A stretch of DNA of 40,807 nt from assembly GCA_910575665.1 (NCBI GenBank), contig CAJTFB010000034.1, positions 1 through 40,807 of the forward strand, read 5' to 3'. This document shows positions 1-8,625 of this stretch, in pieces (positions within the stretch are counted from its first letter, which is position 1; each line of letters opens with the position of its first letter). The stretch comes from Eubacteriaceae bacterium (lineage in GTDB: Bacteria > Bacillota > Clostridia > Lachnospirales > Lachnospiraceae). The translations under genes were made by a program, and so were the position numbers. The notes beneath the pieces were generated by a model. That model did no database searches, was not told the DNA's origin, and saw nothing but the letters and a program-made list of their open reading frames with translations.

Positions 1-65
1 CTGTATATTTTTGTTTTAAACCAGCGATACCCGGTGGTCTGTTTGTTATGCCTAATATCCTGCAT
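1..65 (-). CDS. 5' end of an unknown gene running off the left edge
   Basis: An ATG at 65 is preceded by an AGGA ribosome site about 10 nt upstream and opens a frame with no stop before the window edge. About 21 codons are visible (MQDIRHNKQTTGYRWFKTK, then IY). The basic, aromatic start could be the N region of a signal peptide, but no hydrophobic core is visible. It lies about 90 nt downstream of a promoter module (153-226) closely similar to the one in front of the secreted CBM2-like gene at 11829, so it may be a co-regulated surface protein gene. The function is unknown and the call rests on the start, the ribosome site and the upstream module. Confidence 0.4.
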   Translation of the reverse strand, partial: MQDIRHNKQTTGYRWFKTKIY

Positions 66-152
66 AAAACTTTTTTCCTGAAATTATCAATTTACTATTG
101 ACTTTTTATTTGCAGGCTTTAAGTTTTATAATTTTAAAATAGTTATGTTTTT

Positions 153-226
153 CAGTGTAACATACTTTTCCGTTTTTTAAAACTCGCAAAAGGTAAGGTT
201 TCATAGGAATTATTGGTAAGGTTTGT
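153..226 (-). promoter_or_regulatory. Promoter module with paired 10-bp direct repeats (left copy)
   Basis: On the plus strand GGTAAGGTTT occurs at 192-201 and again, identically, at 215-224 (23-bp period). Read on the minus strand, the repeats are followed after exactly 32 nt by an extended -10 (TGTTACACT, -10 hexamer at 154-159) with no good -35 box. This is the layout of a promoter driven by an activator that binds direct repeats. The whole 72-74 bp stretch matches 11885-11957 at roughly 86% identity by eye. It would drive the partial gene at the left edge. Confidence 0.6.
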
Positions 227-265
227 CGACATCCATCTCACGAAAAACATTGCTTCTATAAAGTT

Positions 266-1093
266 TCACGGAATAAGAGCAGAGATTATTTGATCCCATT
301 TCTTTTGCTCATTCTCTACTTTTTCTCTGATTTTCTGCCCATTTTCCCAACTTTTTTCTGTCCCTATCCCCTTTTCATAGCAGCTAATTAATAATTTTCT
401 CGCTTCATCTTGCTTATAGCAAAATTGCTCATTAGCTCTCTCCAATAACTGGAAACCTTTTTTTTCATTCATCGTGGTGCCTAATCCATTTAGATAACAA
501 ACACCTAAATAATACAGCCCCCAGTCCTCACTATTCAAGTATGCTTTCTGCAGCCAGAAATATGCCTGGTTATAGTCCTGTTTAACTCCTTTTCCCTCAT
601 AGTATAATATCCCCGTTTTCGCCATCCCTCCTGCGTCTTCTAATTCCGCCGAACGCAAATATGCTTTAAAACTTTTCTCATCATTTTGTGAAACACCATC
701 CCCATTTGCGAAACAGCTTCCCAAAAAATAATATCCCTCTGCACAATTTACATTTGCCGCCTTTCTGAAAAACTCTGCTGCTTTTTCCTTGTCTCTCTCA
801 AAATATTCTCCATTATCGTAAAAATGCCCTAGTTGACATAACGCACTCCCATGACCTTGATCCGCGAGATTTTGATATAGAACAACCGCTTCATTGCCAA
901 CTGTATCATCATCATAATAACTTGCATACTTTCGATATGCTTCAGCAATCTGAAATAACGCGTCTAAATTTCCCTCCTTCGCAAGCGGCAGATTTTCTTC
1001 ATACATAGTCTTTATTTGTTCTTCCGTTTCAGAAAGTTCCTCTTGCTTCTGCGTCATAGGATCGATGTCTCTATTATACAATTTACTCAGCAT
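266..1093 (-). CDS. Sel1-like repeat protein
   Basis: A 275-residue soluble protein with no signal peptide. From about residue 75 to the end it is built of roughly five Sel1-like (SEL1/TPR-like) helical repeats with the usual pattern, for example YYFLGSCFANGDGV and YYLGVCYLNGLGT. Such repeats are protein-interaction scaffolds. I chose the ATG at 1093 because GAGGTGAG lies just upstream. A longer frame opens at 1189 but would overlap the preceding gene. It is the last gene of the cassette, 13 nt after the stop of the CHAT gene, so it is very likely co-transcribed and possibly a partner of the CHAT protein. The family is clear; the specific role is not known. Confidence 0.8.
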   Translation of the reverse strand: MLSKLYNRDIDPMTQKQEELSETEEQIKTMYEENLPLAKEGNLDALFQIAEAYRKYASYYDDDTVGNEAVVLYQNLADQGHGSALCQLGHFYDNGEYFERDKEKAAEFFRKAANVNCAEGYYFLGSCFANGDGVSQNDEKSFKAYLRSAELEDAGGMAKTGILYYEGKGVKQDYNQAYFWLQKAYLNSEDWGLYYLGVCYLNGLGTTMNEKKGFQLLERANEQFCYKQDEARKLLISCYEKGIGTEKSWENGQKIREKVENEQKKWDQIISALIP

Positions 1094-1106
1094 ACAACTC
1101 ACCTCA

Positions 1107-3959
1107 TCAAAATTTATATTGATAGCAAATAAAAGAAGTCCAATCTTTAGGGGCAGAAAAAGGACATATCCCTTCAGGAAACTCCCCATATTCCAATGAA
1201 ACCAACAACTCCAGATCTACTCCAGAACATGTTACCCTGCCACTAAAACGTTCTCTTATTTCTTTCACTGTCGTTGTTCTCAATTTAATTTTTGCAACAT
1301 CCAAAGCAGCTGGTACACTTTTTCCCCGCTTTAAATATTCGTACAAAAGTATCATTAAGAGCGAGCCTGATATATCATCCACCTCCCACAATGATGAAAT
1401 AACATACTTTACTCCAGCGACACCAAAGGCCAAATGCAGTCCGCTCTGCTGTTCATATAACGAGTATCTACTGTCTGCTGACATACACGCAGATAACGTT
1501 ACCAAATTAGTTTCCTTCAAATCCATACGGCTGATTTCCTCTGCTGTCAACAGACCATTACCATATTTATCCTTTTCCTGACCCGATATATATGCATTCT
1601 TTACTCCACTGAATGCCAAGGCAGAATCATACCAAGCGTTTAACTCTCCTACCTTCCGTTGACAGCCATGTGTCGCAATATGTAAATAACTATACCCTTT
1701 TTTTACCTTATTCTTTGCAGCCTCTTCTAATATGGAGCAACCTGATCCTGTAATTTTACCTATTTCACTTACTTCATATTCACTAAACGGAAGTGGCTGA
1801 ATATCCCCGATCTCAAAATTCCTGGCAGCCACTAAATTTTGATTATCTTGTCTCATACCCAGCCTATTCTGCTGCCCTATATCTGGCTGTGTATTGATTT
1901 CATATGACGGACCTCCGATTATACAACTGTTTATAAGAGTATCCGTAACCCCATGATCGCTCTCAAACAAATCACGCAAAGACTGGCAATAAATAATCTC
2001 CTTTTTTGCTATTGTAGGATTACAGTAATCAAAAATCAGCCCAAATGGAACCTTATAAAAATCCATATGTGGTGAAATATAAATGCATTCTACACTTTCT
2101 AACAACCCATAAAACGATTCAAACATATCTCTTCCAATATTTTCTGCTAATTGATCTATTTTTAGCTTTGAATCCTCAATTCTCTGAAGTAAAAGATTTA
2201 ACTGCTGGTACAAATCTCCCGTCTGCTGAATACTCTTATGTAGAAAGTGAACAGAATCTGTCTTTGCTATTACAAATACATCCACCTTAGCTTTTCTATT
2301 TTTTTCATATTCACGCATATTTTTTGTTCCTAAGTTTCCTTGGCAAAAATCTGAACTGGAACAGACGATCTCTATTATGGCAGTATTTTTTTCTAGATTT
2401 GTCATAATATTTTCATATGTATAGAACATTAATTCCCTGTTTTTAGTATATGTCTCCGAAAATTGATATTCCAGCTCTTTAAGATCCTCATAATTTACTA
2501 AATTCAGGTTATCTTTGTTAAAATTATACTCTTTTTTATTTACAAAATCATTCTTTTCACTATTATAACTCTGCAAAATCTCTCCGCTATATTTATCATG
2601 ATACAATCGTTCATTTCTTGCCTTCACAACGGATAACAAACAATTCTTGTAATTTGCAGAATATACAAATGCCTCTTTTGTCTTACCTGTATTTACATAA
2701 TGATAATATACTACTCGAAACAATATATCTACCGTAACGATATATCTTTCCATTTCAACATTATCGATATAAAATTCGGCATAGGAATATAATAATTTTA
2801 AATTTTGCATGATACAATCTGCTATTTTTTCCTCCATTTTCAATTCTCCAATAGAATGAAAATACCTAAGTCCCTCTGGCATAATCAACAAAAATGGTTC
2901 TCTTTCGTCTTCATGGATATTCCCGTTTAAAAAACACTGAACAGCTTCCAAAATATAGTTTCTTGCTAAATCTTTCTTTTGCTTCTTTAAATATAATCTA
3001 AAAAAAGAATAGTACACTTCCGCCTTTACATATCTTGCTAACTTATCTAAGTTTGAGCATTTTTCAGAAAAAACTATCTCCATCTCATCCAATACTTCTT
3101 TTGGCAATGCATAAGATTGATTTTCTTCATATTTTAGCATATTTGAATATATTGCATACATCGAATCATCTGGATTATCATGATACACAATCCCCTTCTG
3201 AATACACTCTAAGATCAAATCAAACCCTCTTTCAAATAACATACCTTTAATATATGCACCAGAATATACAAGCAGCCAAATTTGTAAACATTCCTGACTG
3301 GTCTCCTCTTTCTCCCCTGACAAAATCTTTTTATATAAGAAAAGGCATATTTTTTTAGCGTTTCTGAACTCATTTTTTCTCAGATAACTCGATGCTAAAA
3401 AAGTCAATATACGGAATTCCATCGCTGAAAGTATTTTACTCTCCTCTATACATTGTAAATATAATTCACCGTACTTTATCGCAGACAAAACCTGTCCTGT
3501 TTTTGAATAATAATGGCATAATGCCATTACTGATAACCCGTAATAGTCAAGATCATTTACTTTATATATATTATTTTCTTTTAACCAACGAAAAAAGGCG
3601 TGGGCAATATTACTATACTTTTCTATCCTTGTACATCTATCCATTCCAAATAACAATAAATAATATTGTAAGCGAAGGAATGCATCGAATATTGCTGCAA
3701 AAGAACTATCAGTTAAGTCATATGCATCTCTTGCCAGGTTAAGCATTTCTTCGTATAAACTTCTTTTATCTGCTTGCACATCATATAAATAATGCATTAT
3801 ACAATAATTATATGATGTAATCCATTGAAACTCTGGCTTTTTACATTTTATGGAGGCAGCTTTATCTGCATAAAAAACAGCCTCTTCTCCCCTCCCATTC
3901 TGTTCAGCCTGAAGCATCATATCGATATAATCGTTGATTTTCTTCTCTTTATGACTCAT
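1107..3959 (-). CDS. TPR-CHAT domain protein (caspase-like protease candidate)
   Basis: A 950-residue protein. The first half or so is all-helical and TPR-like. The C-terminal third is a CHAT domain, a clan CD caspase-like fold. The putative catalytic His is His764 in HIATHG and the Cys is Cys825 in LVTLSAC, followed by the typical GLHLAFGVAGVKYVISSLW segment and a PF..P.DW ending. Both catalytic residues are intact, so proteolysis is plausible. CHAT proteases elsewhere act in bacterial immunity, activating gasdermins or, as the Csx29 TPR-CHAT, cleaving a partner under Cas7-11 control. No gasdermin or Cas gene is visible here. The ATG at 3959 has AAAGGA about 10 nt upstream; a TTG at 3980 is also in frame. 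The gene starts 17 nt after the stop of the DUF1292-like gene. The substrate is unknown. Confidence 0.85.
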   Translation of the reverse strand: MSHKEKKINDYIDMMLQAEQNGRGEEAVFYADKAASIKCKKPEFQWITSYNYCIMHYLYDVQADKRSLYEEMLNLARDAYDLTDSSFAAIFDAFLRLQYYLLLFGMDRCTRIEKYSNIAHAFFRWLKENNIYKVNDLDYYGLSVMALCHYYSKTGQVLSAIKYGELYLQCIEESKILSAMEFRILTFLASSYLRKNEFRNAKKICLFLYKKILSGEKEETSQECLQIWLLVYSGAYIKGMLFERGFDLILECIQKGIVYHDNPDDSMYAIYSNMLKYEENQSYALPKEVLDEMEIVFSEKCSNLDKLARYVKAEVYYSFFRLYLKKQKKDLARNYILEAVQCFLNGNIHEDEREPFLLIMPEGLRYFHSIGELKMEEKIADCIMQNLKLLYSYAEFYIDNVEMERYIVTVDILFRVVYYHYVNTGKTKEAFVYSANYKNCLLSVVKARNERLYHDKYSGEILQSYNSEKNDFVNKKEYNFNKDNLNLVNYEDLKELEYQFSETYTKNRELMFYTYENIMTNLEKNTAIIEIVCSSSDFCQGNLGTKNMREYEKNRKAKVDVFVIAKTDSVHFLHKSIQQTGDLYQQLNLLLQRIEDSKLKIDQLAENIGRDMFESFYGLLESVECIYISPHMDFYKVPFGLIFDYCNPTIAKKEIIYCQSLRDLFESDHGVTDTLINSCIIGGPSYEINTQPDIGQQNRLGMRQDNQNLVAARNFEIGDIQPLPFSEYEVSEIGKITGSGCSILEEAAKNKVKKGYSYLHIATHGCQRKVGELNAWYDSALAFSGVKNAYISGQEKDKYGNGLLTAEEISRMDLKETNLVTLSACMSADSRYSLYEQQSGLHLAFGVAGVKYVISSLWEVDDISGSLLMILLYEYLKRGKSVPAALDVAKIKLRTTTVKEIRERFSGRVTCSGVDLELLVSLEYGEFPEGICPFSAPKDWTSFICYQYKF

Positions 3960-3976
3960 AACATATGATTCCTTTC

Positions 3977-4498
3977 TCAATCTACAAAATCAAAGAGTTC
4001 CTCATTTCGTTCCACAAATAGATTGAAAATAGCAGTAAACTCCTCTTCATTATCAAGACTAAGGTACTCTTGCTCCAAACCATTCTTATGTACTTCGAAA
4101 ATCATCACCTCTGTAGATACATGATCATTAGGAATAAACACCACATATTCTTTACTATTGTGTAAAATAATATCTAATAGTTCCAAAGATATTTCATTTC
4201 CCTCTTCATCAGTCAATTCATATATATTATCTGGAAGTTCTGGACTTTCCAATTCTGGATTTTTTTCATAAAACTCTTCAATTACCGCCCTTGCCATGGC
4301 TTCTGAGATCGGAACACTCTGTCCATTAAGAGCCCGGGCATCTACTACATTGATAGGATTCTCCAGGTTCTCTGTCTTACATATTAAATATTCATTATTA
4401 CCATATAATGACTTTCCTATAATTCTGGCCGGAATCCGTTCTCCATGTCCTGAAAAAAGAGCGATGAAATCATCATCCGGCATATCATCTATCTTCAT
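3977..4498 (-). CDS. Acidic protein with DUF1292-like C-terminal domain
   Basis: A 173-residue, strongly acidic, soluble protein. The C-terminal half (about residues 95-173) reads like DUF1292, the YrzB-type family of small proteins of unknown function: an acidic D/E-G-N-E start, a YVVFIP strand, a MIFEV strand and a final helix after EEEF. Free-standing DUF1292 proteins are about 90 residues long, so the first 90 or so residues are an extra domain that I do not recognise. The ATG at 4498 sits behind GGAGG with 6 nt spacing and overlaps the end of the ATPase gene by 14 nt, which implies translational coupling. It lies between the ATPase and the CHAT gene and may link the two. No function can be assigned. 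Confidence 0.65.
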   Translation of the reverse strand: MKIDDMPDDDFIALFSGHGERIPARIIGKSLYGNNEYLICKTENLENPINVVDARALNGQSVPISEAMARAVIEEFYEKNPELESPELPDNIYELTDEEGNEISLELLDIILHNSKEYVVFIPNDHVSTEVMIFEVHKNGLEQEYLSLDNEEEFTAIFNLFVERNEELFDFVD

Positions 4499-6665
4499 TC
4501 GATACCTCCACAATTTGAATTTCTGCACCTATTGGAATCTCCCCTTCAATTACGACATCGTAACATTCCAAATCTTTATTGTATACAAATGAAAAACTGT
4601 TACTAACATCATCTACTATATAAATTAACTGCAAGTTAGATACATCAAACTCAGTTCCATCCAAACGAATTAATAAACCAGATGAAGTTTTTTCAATATA
4701 GCTATACTGAGAAACCTCATTTCTCATAATCTGACTATCATTAGATGCCTGATACCCTCTGCCGGGAACAGTGTGCATTGTTGGGTAAAAATTCCAAAGA
4801 TTTTGCGTCTGTTCCTGCCTTTCCCCTATCACACCTTTCAGACCATTTATAGTATTTATCAATTTATACTTTATCTCTGTCACGGTTTTATCAAGCTTCC
4901 TTTTTAAGACTGATTCTGGACAATAAAATGGATTAAATCCCGTCTTTGACTCTCCTGATAGATTTTCAAAATGATTTGGAGCTAAAGCCAGCGTTTCATA
5001 TTCTTTATCATCAAACATAAATATTTGAAGATTTTCTTCTCCAATATCTTCTATAGCCGTATTAATTATCTGTCCAACAGCACGAACATTTTTAGTATCA
5101 AAAGATTTGGAAATATGATCAATAACCAAAATAGGAATGATCGGATAATTATTTTCCTTTAGTAAAATTTTTAAAAACCCTATGTATCCACATAATTTTA
5201 TTAAAGCACGTCTCGCATAACTGCCAATATACAGGTACATATCTTCCTTTTCTCTTGCCGCATCATTGTATACTTTCACTGATTTTCCCATAGGCTGTAG
5301 AGCATTTCCACGTTTTAAGTATTTAATTTGAAAACCCTCCTGAAATGTATCCTCATTTATTATGGAAGAAACATCACCAGCCGATTTGTATAATTTCGTA
5401 ATGCATTTTGAAAACTCATTTATTTTAGTTTCATCATCAGAATTTTGAAGAACTTTTATTTTTTCTTTTATCTTCTGAATTCTTTTTTGTGTTCTCTCTA
5501 GTTCTCCGCTATGATCATATGTATCGACAGATAGGTATTCTTCAATAAGGGTGAGCGCTTTGGTTTTTTCCTCTATTGTATAACACTGAAAAGCGGAATC
5601 GTTTCTTCTGATTTCTAATTTTAAGGCTTGTCTTTGTTTTTTTAATACTTTGATTGTCTTATCGCTAATCGTATATTGACCAAAAGATATGATATCATCC
5701 AATCCATCCATCAATTCCTTAACTGGTTCTATTAAATATCCAAATTCAGCATTCTCTTTCAGCATATTATCTAAGTTTTCTAATAATATTCTTCGATTTT
5801 TGCTATTTCTTTCAAATTGCTTTACATCTTCAATTGTATTTTCATAAACTTTAATCTGATCCGAAATATTGCTGTACATAATTTCTAAATCAGCTATATT
5901 TCTTCTCTTATTTTTCTGTACAGGTGCCTGCATATTTTTTATTGCATCTAACGCTTTGTATATATCTTCTGCATTATTTCCAGTATACCATGTATCGACC
6001 CCTAACTTTTGCATATTTTGATTTATCTGATCACAAATGAAATTATGCCATGAACAATTATCTTCCAATTCCCTTAATTTTTCCTGCAATCTTTCCAATT
6101 CCTGCTGCAACGTGTATATTTTTTCAAGATTATTGTTAAATATAAAATTTAATATTGGTGCTAACTTAATCGAATATTTAATATCACTGCACTTGTCCAG
6201 AAAATCATGAATAATTCCCTGATGCTGTTCTCCCAAAAAATTAAACATAGTAAATGTTCTAAAGGTCAGTTCCTCTTCTGTAAATTTACGAATACTTCTT
6301 AAAAATACTTTGTTTGTTGCAAAGATAGCATTCAACCGTTCTTTGTATTCTCTCTTGTCAATAATCTCACTTTCTTTCTCATCAGCATACGACAGTAAAT
6401 TTTTAGAAGGGTCACTAAAACGCGTCATTTTATATTTTACGTTTTCCACCTGAACTTCCATTGAAGCCTTTTTCAGACTGTCCTTAAACCATTGCTTTTT
6501 TCTTATATCTTCCGATGAACCAAACATATAATCTATAAAATTATAAAACTCTGTTTTTCCAGTGCTGTTTTTGCCCTTAAAATAATTTATACCCTGACTA
6601 AAATTATATGTATATATTTCATCTGCATAATTACATAATTCCAATTTATTTATCTTAAACACCAT
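4485..6665 (-). CDS. SMC/ABC-type ATPase of an ABC-3C (Lamassu-like) defence system
   Basis: A 726-residue ATPase. A Walker A motif GKNSTGKT lies at residues 31-38. A long helical, coiled-coil-rich middle spans about 170-460. The second half of the head carries a Walker B strand, PILVIDHIS, with Asp516. This is the split-head layout of Rad50/SMC-type ABC proteins and matches LmuB/DdmC, which sense foreign DNA. The residue after Asp516 is His, not the usual catalytic Glu. About 150 residues follow the head, ending in a beta-rich stretch rich in I, V and Y; this appears to be an added domain. The ATG at 6665 has an ideal GGAGG site, and the gene overlaps the middle-component gene by 11 nt. The family call is good; the Lamassu assignment rests on architecture and neighbours. 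Confidence 0.8.
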   Translation of the reverse strand: MVFKINKLELCNYADEIYTYNFSQGINYFKGKNSTGKTEFYNFIDYMFGSSEDIRKKQWFKDSLKKASMEVQVENVKYKMTRFSDPSKNLLSYADEKESEIIDKREYKERLNAIFATNKVFLRSIRKFTEEELTFRTFTMFNFLGEQHQGIIHDFLDKCSDIKYSIKLAPILNFIFNNNLEKIYTLQQELERLQEKLRELEDNCSWHNFICDQINQNMQKLGVDTWYTGNNAEDIYKALDAIKNMQAPVQKNKRRNIADLEIMYSNISDQIKVYENTIEDVKQFERNSKNRRILLENLDNMLKENAEFGYLIEPVKELMDGLDDIISFGQYTISDKTIKVLKKQRQALKLEIRRNDSAFQCYTIEEKTKALTLIEEYLSVDTYDHSGELERTQKRIQKIKEKIKVLQNSDDETKINEFSKCITKLYKSAGDVSSIINEDTFQEGFQIKYLKRGNALQPMGKSVKVYNDAAREKEDMYLYIGSYARRALIKLCGYIGFLKILLKENNYPIIPILVIDHISKSFDTKNVRAVGQIINTAIEDIGEENLQIFMFDDKEYETLALAPNHFENLSGESKTGFNPFYCPESVLKRKLDKTVTEIKYKLINTINGLKGVIGERQEQTQNLWNFYPTMHTVPGRGYQASNDSQIMRNEVSQYSYIEKTSSGLLIRLDGTEFDVSNLQLIYIVDDVSNSFSFVYNKDLECYDVVIEGEIPIGAEIQIVEVSNEDR

Positions 6666-7092
6666 TCATAACCTCCTTCATAAATTGCCTATCTGCCAGC
6701 GTCTTACTCGCCTCAATTGCCTTTTGGATGAATGGAGATTCTTCATATATATAACTCTTGGCCTCTCTGCCTTTTAACAGACGAATCATAGATTTTATCA
6801 CCGTTACATTTCCATTTACTTTTAACAAATGTATGGATTTCAATATAAATTCTACATTTTCACAATAATCCTCATACTCACCAGACAAAAGCGAAATCGC
6901 TTTGTAAACTATATCCTGTTTATTTTTGGCTGTATATATTCCCCGCGGCCTAAATATTTCTTTTTTGATTAAATAAGAAAAAAGCATTATCTTACATAAT
7001 GAAAGGTCTTTATGTCTCTCTAAAATACTTAATATAATATCTGTATACATACTAATTTGAATGGCTTCCGCCTCTAATTTAAGCTTTTGCAT
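6655..7092 (-). CDS. Small middle component of ABC-3C system (LmuC/DdmB-like)
   Basis: A 145-residue all-helical protein with no catalytic motif. In ABC-three-component systems a small protein of this size is encoded between the effector and the ATPase and bridges the two. The stretch DLSLCKIMLFSYLIKKEIF resembles what I recall of such middle components, but at this length similarity cannot be proven by eye. The ATG at 7092 follows GGAGG by 9 nt. The gene overlaps the nuclease gene by 14 nt upstream and the ATPase gene by 11 nt downstream, so the three are translationally coupled. Position and size are the main evidence. Confidence 0.65.
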   Translation of the reverse strand: MQKLKLEAEAIQISMYTDIILSILERHKDLSLCKIMLFSYLIKKEIFRPRGIYTAKNKQDIVYKAISLLSGEYEDYCENVEFILKSIHLLKVNGNVTVIKSMIRLLKGREAKSYIYEESPFIQKAIEASKTLADRQFMKEVMNGV

Positions 7093-8236
7093 TATCCTTA
7101 TCCTCCCATGAAATCTGACGCTCTAATTCGCCTTCCCGCGTTAAGTATATGCTCGATCCATTTTTAATCTGCTCACAGTCAGCATACGAATTGGATTGTT
7201 CCTGGGTCCCAAAAAATCTGTTAAACGGAGTATCTTTCCCTTCATATTGAAGTTTACACTTTACTCTCTCATAATTTTCATAAGTCGTCTCCTCAATATC
7301 ACTAATCTTTGTAAGTTTATTTAATTCTTTATAACCATATGATATATATTGATAATAGCTTCTATGCAATAATTGTGTTTCTATTAAATTATTTGATATA
7401 CCACAGGCTAATAATTGTTTATATTCTCGCGATTTCGCAACTTGCAGATCATCCAGATCAATATTATTCACTTTTTTAAAATCAGAATAGGCAGGCAGGA
7501 AAAATTCATCTGTGATTCTATTACATATTTCTTCAGATTGCGCAATCATCTTGTTATAGCAAATCTGATAGGTTTTCTTTGCATTGATATGATTAATTAC
7601 TTCTACGGTAATGTAAGTCAATAATTCTTTAATTCGGTTGTAATATGTAACCGGATTTACACCTGCCTTTTTAAATAACACCTCGCATTTTTCTTCTATT
7701 CGTTTATCAACATCATTCTCTGAAATAAATCTATATTTTCGATGAATAGACTTATATTTTTCTACAAAGCCATCCGCATCGTTTATATACTTATTTTTGA
7801 CTTTTGATATGGTTGCTTTTTCTTTTGTTGTACTCAATACTTTTGAATATAAATCCTCTGCTGAAATGTCAAAAAGAATATCGCTATTCCCATACTCTCC
7901 ACTTGTATAAAGGACATATTCCATTACGTTTTTTCCCGATGATTCCAACAAGATCCAGTTTAACAAAACCTGCCTGGCAATACTTTTATCTAATTTTCTT
8001 CGCTTTACTTGAATTGCTTTTATTCCACCAGATGATTGAATACAACTCTTAAATTGATCCTCGTTTGAGTCAATTGTATTTGGTGACAGATCATTTACTG
8101 CCACATCCTCTAATGTTTCAAATTCTGTTTGCATATACTTTTCCATTGTCAACATATATAATACAAACACCCTTATTTGATAAGCAAAACCACTTAAACT
8201 ATTTATTCCACCTGTATCCGTTTGATAATCATCCAT
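7079..8236 (-). CDS. Cap4-like PD-(D/E)xK nuclease effector of ABC-3C system (LmuA/DdmA-like)
   Basis: A 385-residue protein, predicted effector. The N-terminal part has the layout of Cap4/DUF4297-type endonucleases: GGINSLSGFAYQ at residues 9-20, an acidic pair Glu43-Asp44 in ETLEDV, then IQVKRRK with Gln76 and Lys78, the E...D...QxK catalytic pattern. The rest is mostly helical and in this family would carry the C-terminal domain that docks to the middle component. It is expected to degrade DNA when the ATPase detects phage or plasmid DNA. I chose the ATG at 8236 because GGGGGTGA lies about 5-8 nt upstream; an in-frame GTG at 8245 lies inside that site. The 72-nt gap upstream shows no convincing promoter. 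Confidence 0.75.
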   Translation of the reverse strand: MDDYQTDTGGINSLSGFAYQIRVFVLYMLTMEKYMQTEFETLEDVAVNDLSPNTIDSNEDQFKSCIQSSGGIKAIQVKRRKLDKSIARQVLLNWILLESSGKNVMEYVLYTSGEYGNSDILFDISAEDLYSKVLSTTKEKATISKVKNKYINDADGFVEKYKSIHRKYRFISENDVDKRIEEKCEVLFKKAGVNPVTYYNRIKELLTYITVEVINHINAKKTYQICYNKMIAQSEEICNRITDEFFLPAYSDFKKVNNIDLDDLQVAKSREYKQLLACGISNNLIETQLLHRSYYQYISYGYKELNKLTKISDIEETTYENYERVKCKLQYEGKDTPFNRFFGTQEQSNSYADCEQIKNGSSIYLTREGELERQISWEDKDNAKA

Positions 8237-8308
8237 GCTTATCACCCCCTGCCTTAAAACATTTTTAAATTATTTAAAATTAGGAAAATAATGCTTTCTA
8301 AAAATTGT

Positions 8309-8605
8309 TTACATCATTTTATAATTTTTATTCCCAATTTTAAATGGGGCAACAAAAAGGCCAATCATATAAGAGATAATCACTTTTACTATAAAATAAA
8401 TGATCCATCCAATTATTGGGAGCCACAAAAAATATACTGGTTGTATACGATCAAGTGCTTTCCAACCAAAATATACACACATAAGCGCTATTACAGCCCC
8501 TAGTGTAGCCGGTAACAACACTATAGACAAAGTAACCGCATAACATATTGTTATAATTACCACTTGTCCTGCTGTAGTTTTAAAAAAATTAGTCTTGTGT
8601 TCCAT
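8309..8605 (-). CDS. Small membrane protein, unknown
   Basis: A 98-residue protein with two to three predicted membrane helices: about residues 14-46 (possibly two), a short polar turn with GWKALDRIQP, then about 56-82. The tail is basic. The ATG at 8605 has AAGGAGG 9 nt upstream; an ATG-less extension to 8659 would overlap the preceding gene. It lies 20 nt after the leucine-rich-repeat gene and 72 nt before the nuclease gene, so it may belong to either unit. Small membrane proteins next to defence ATPases can be membrane-acting effectors, but nothing in this sequence shows that. I do not recognise the family. Confidence 0.6.
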   Translation of the reverse strand: MEHKTNFFKTTAGQVVIITICYAVTLSIVLLPATLGAVIALMCVYFGWKALDRIQPVYFLWLPIIGWIIYFIVKVIISYMIGLFVAPFKIGNKNYKMM

Positions 8606-8625
8606 AATTAAAATCCTCCTTATAA

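Noticed and set aside
8237-8308. A dedicated promoter for the nuclease-ATPase cassette
   Set aside because: The stretch is very AT-rich, but no -35/-10 pair with proper spacing is convincing. I did not annotate one.
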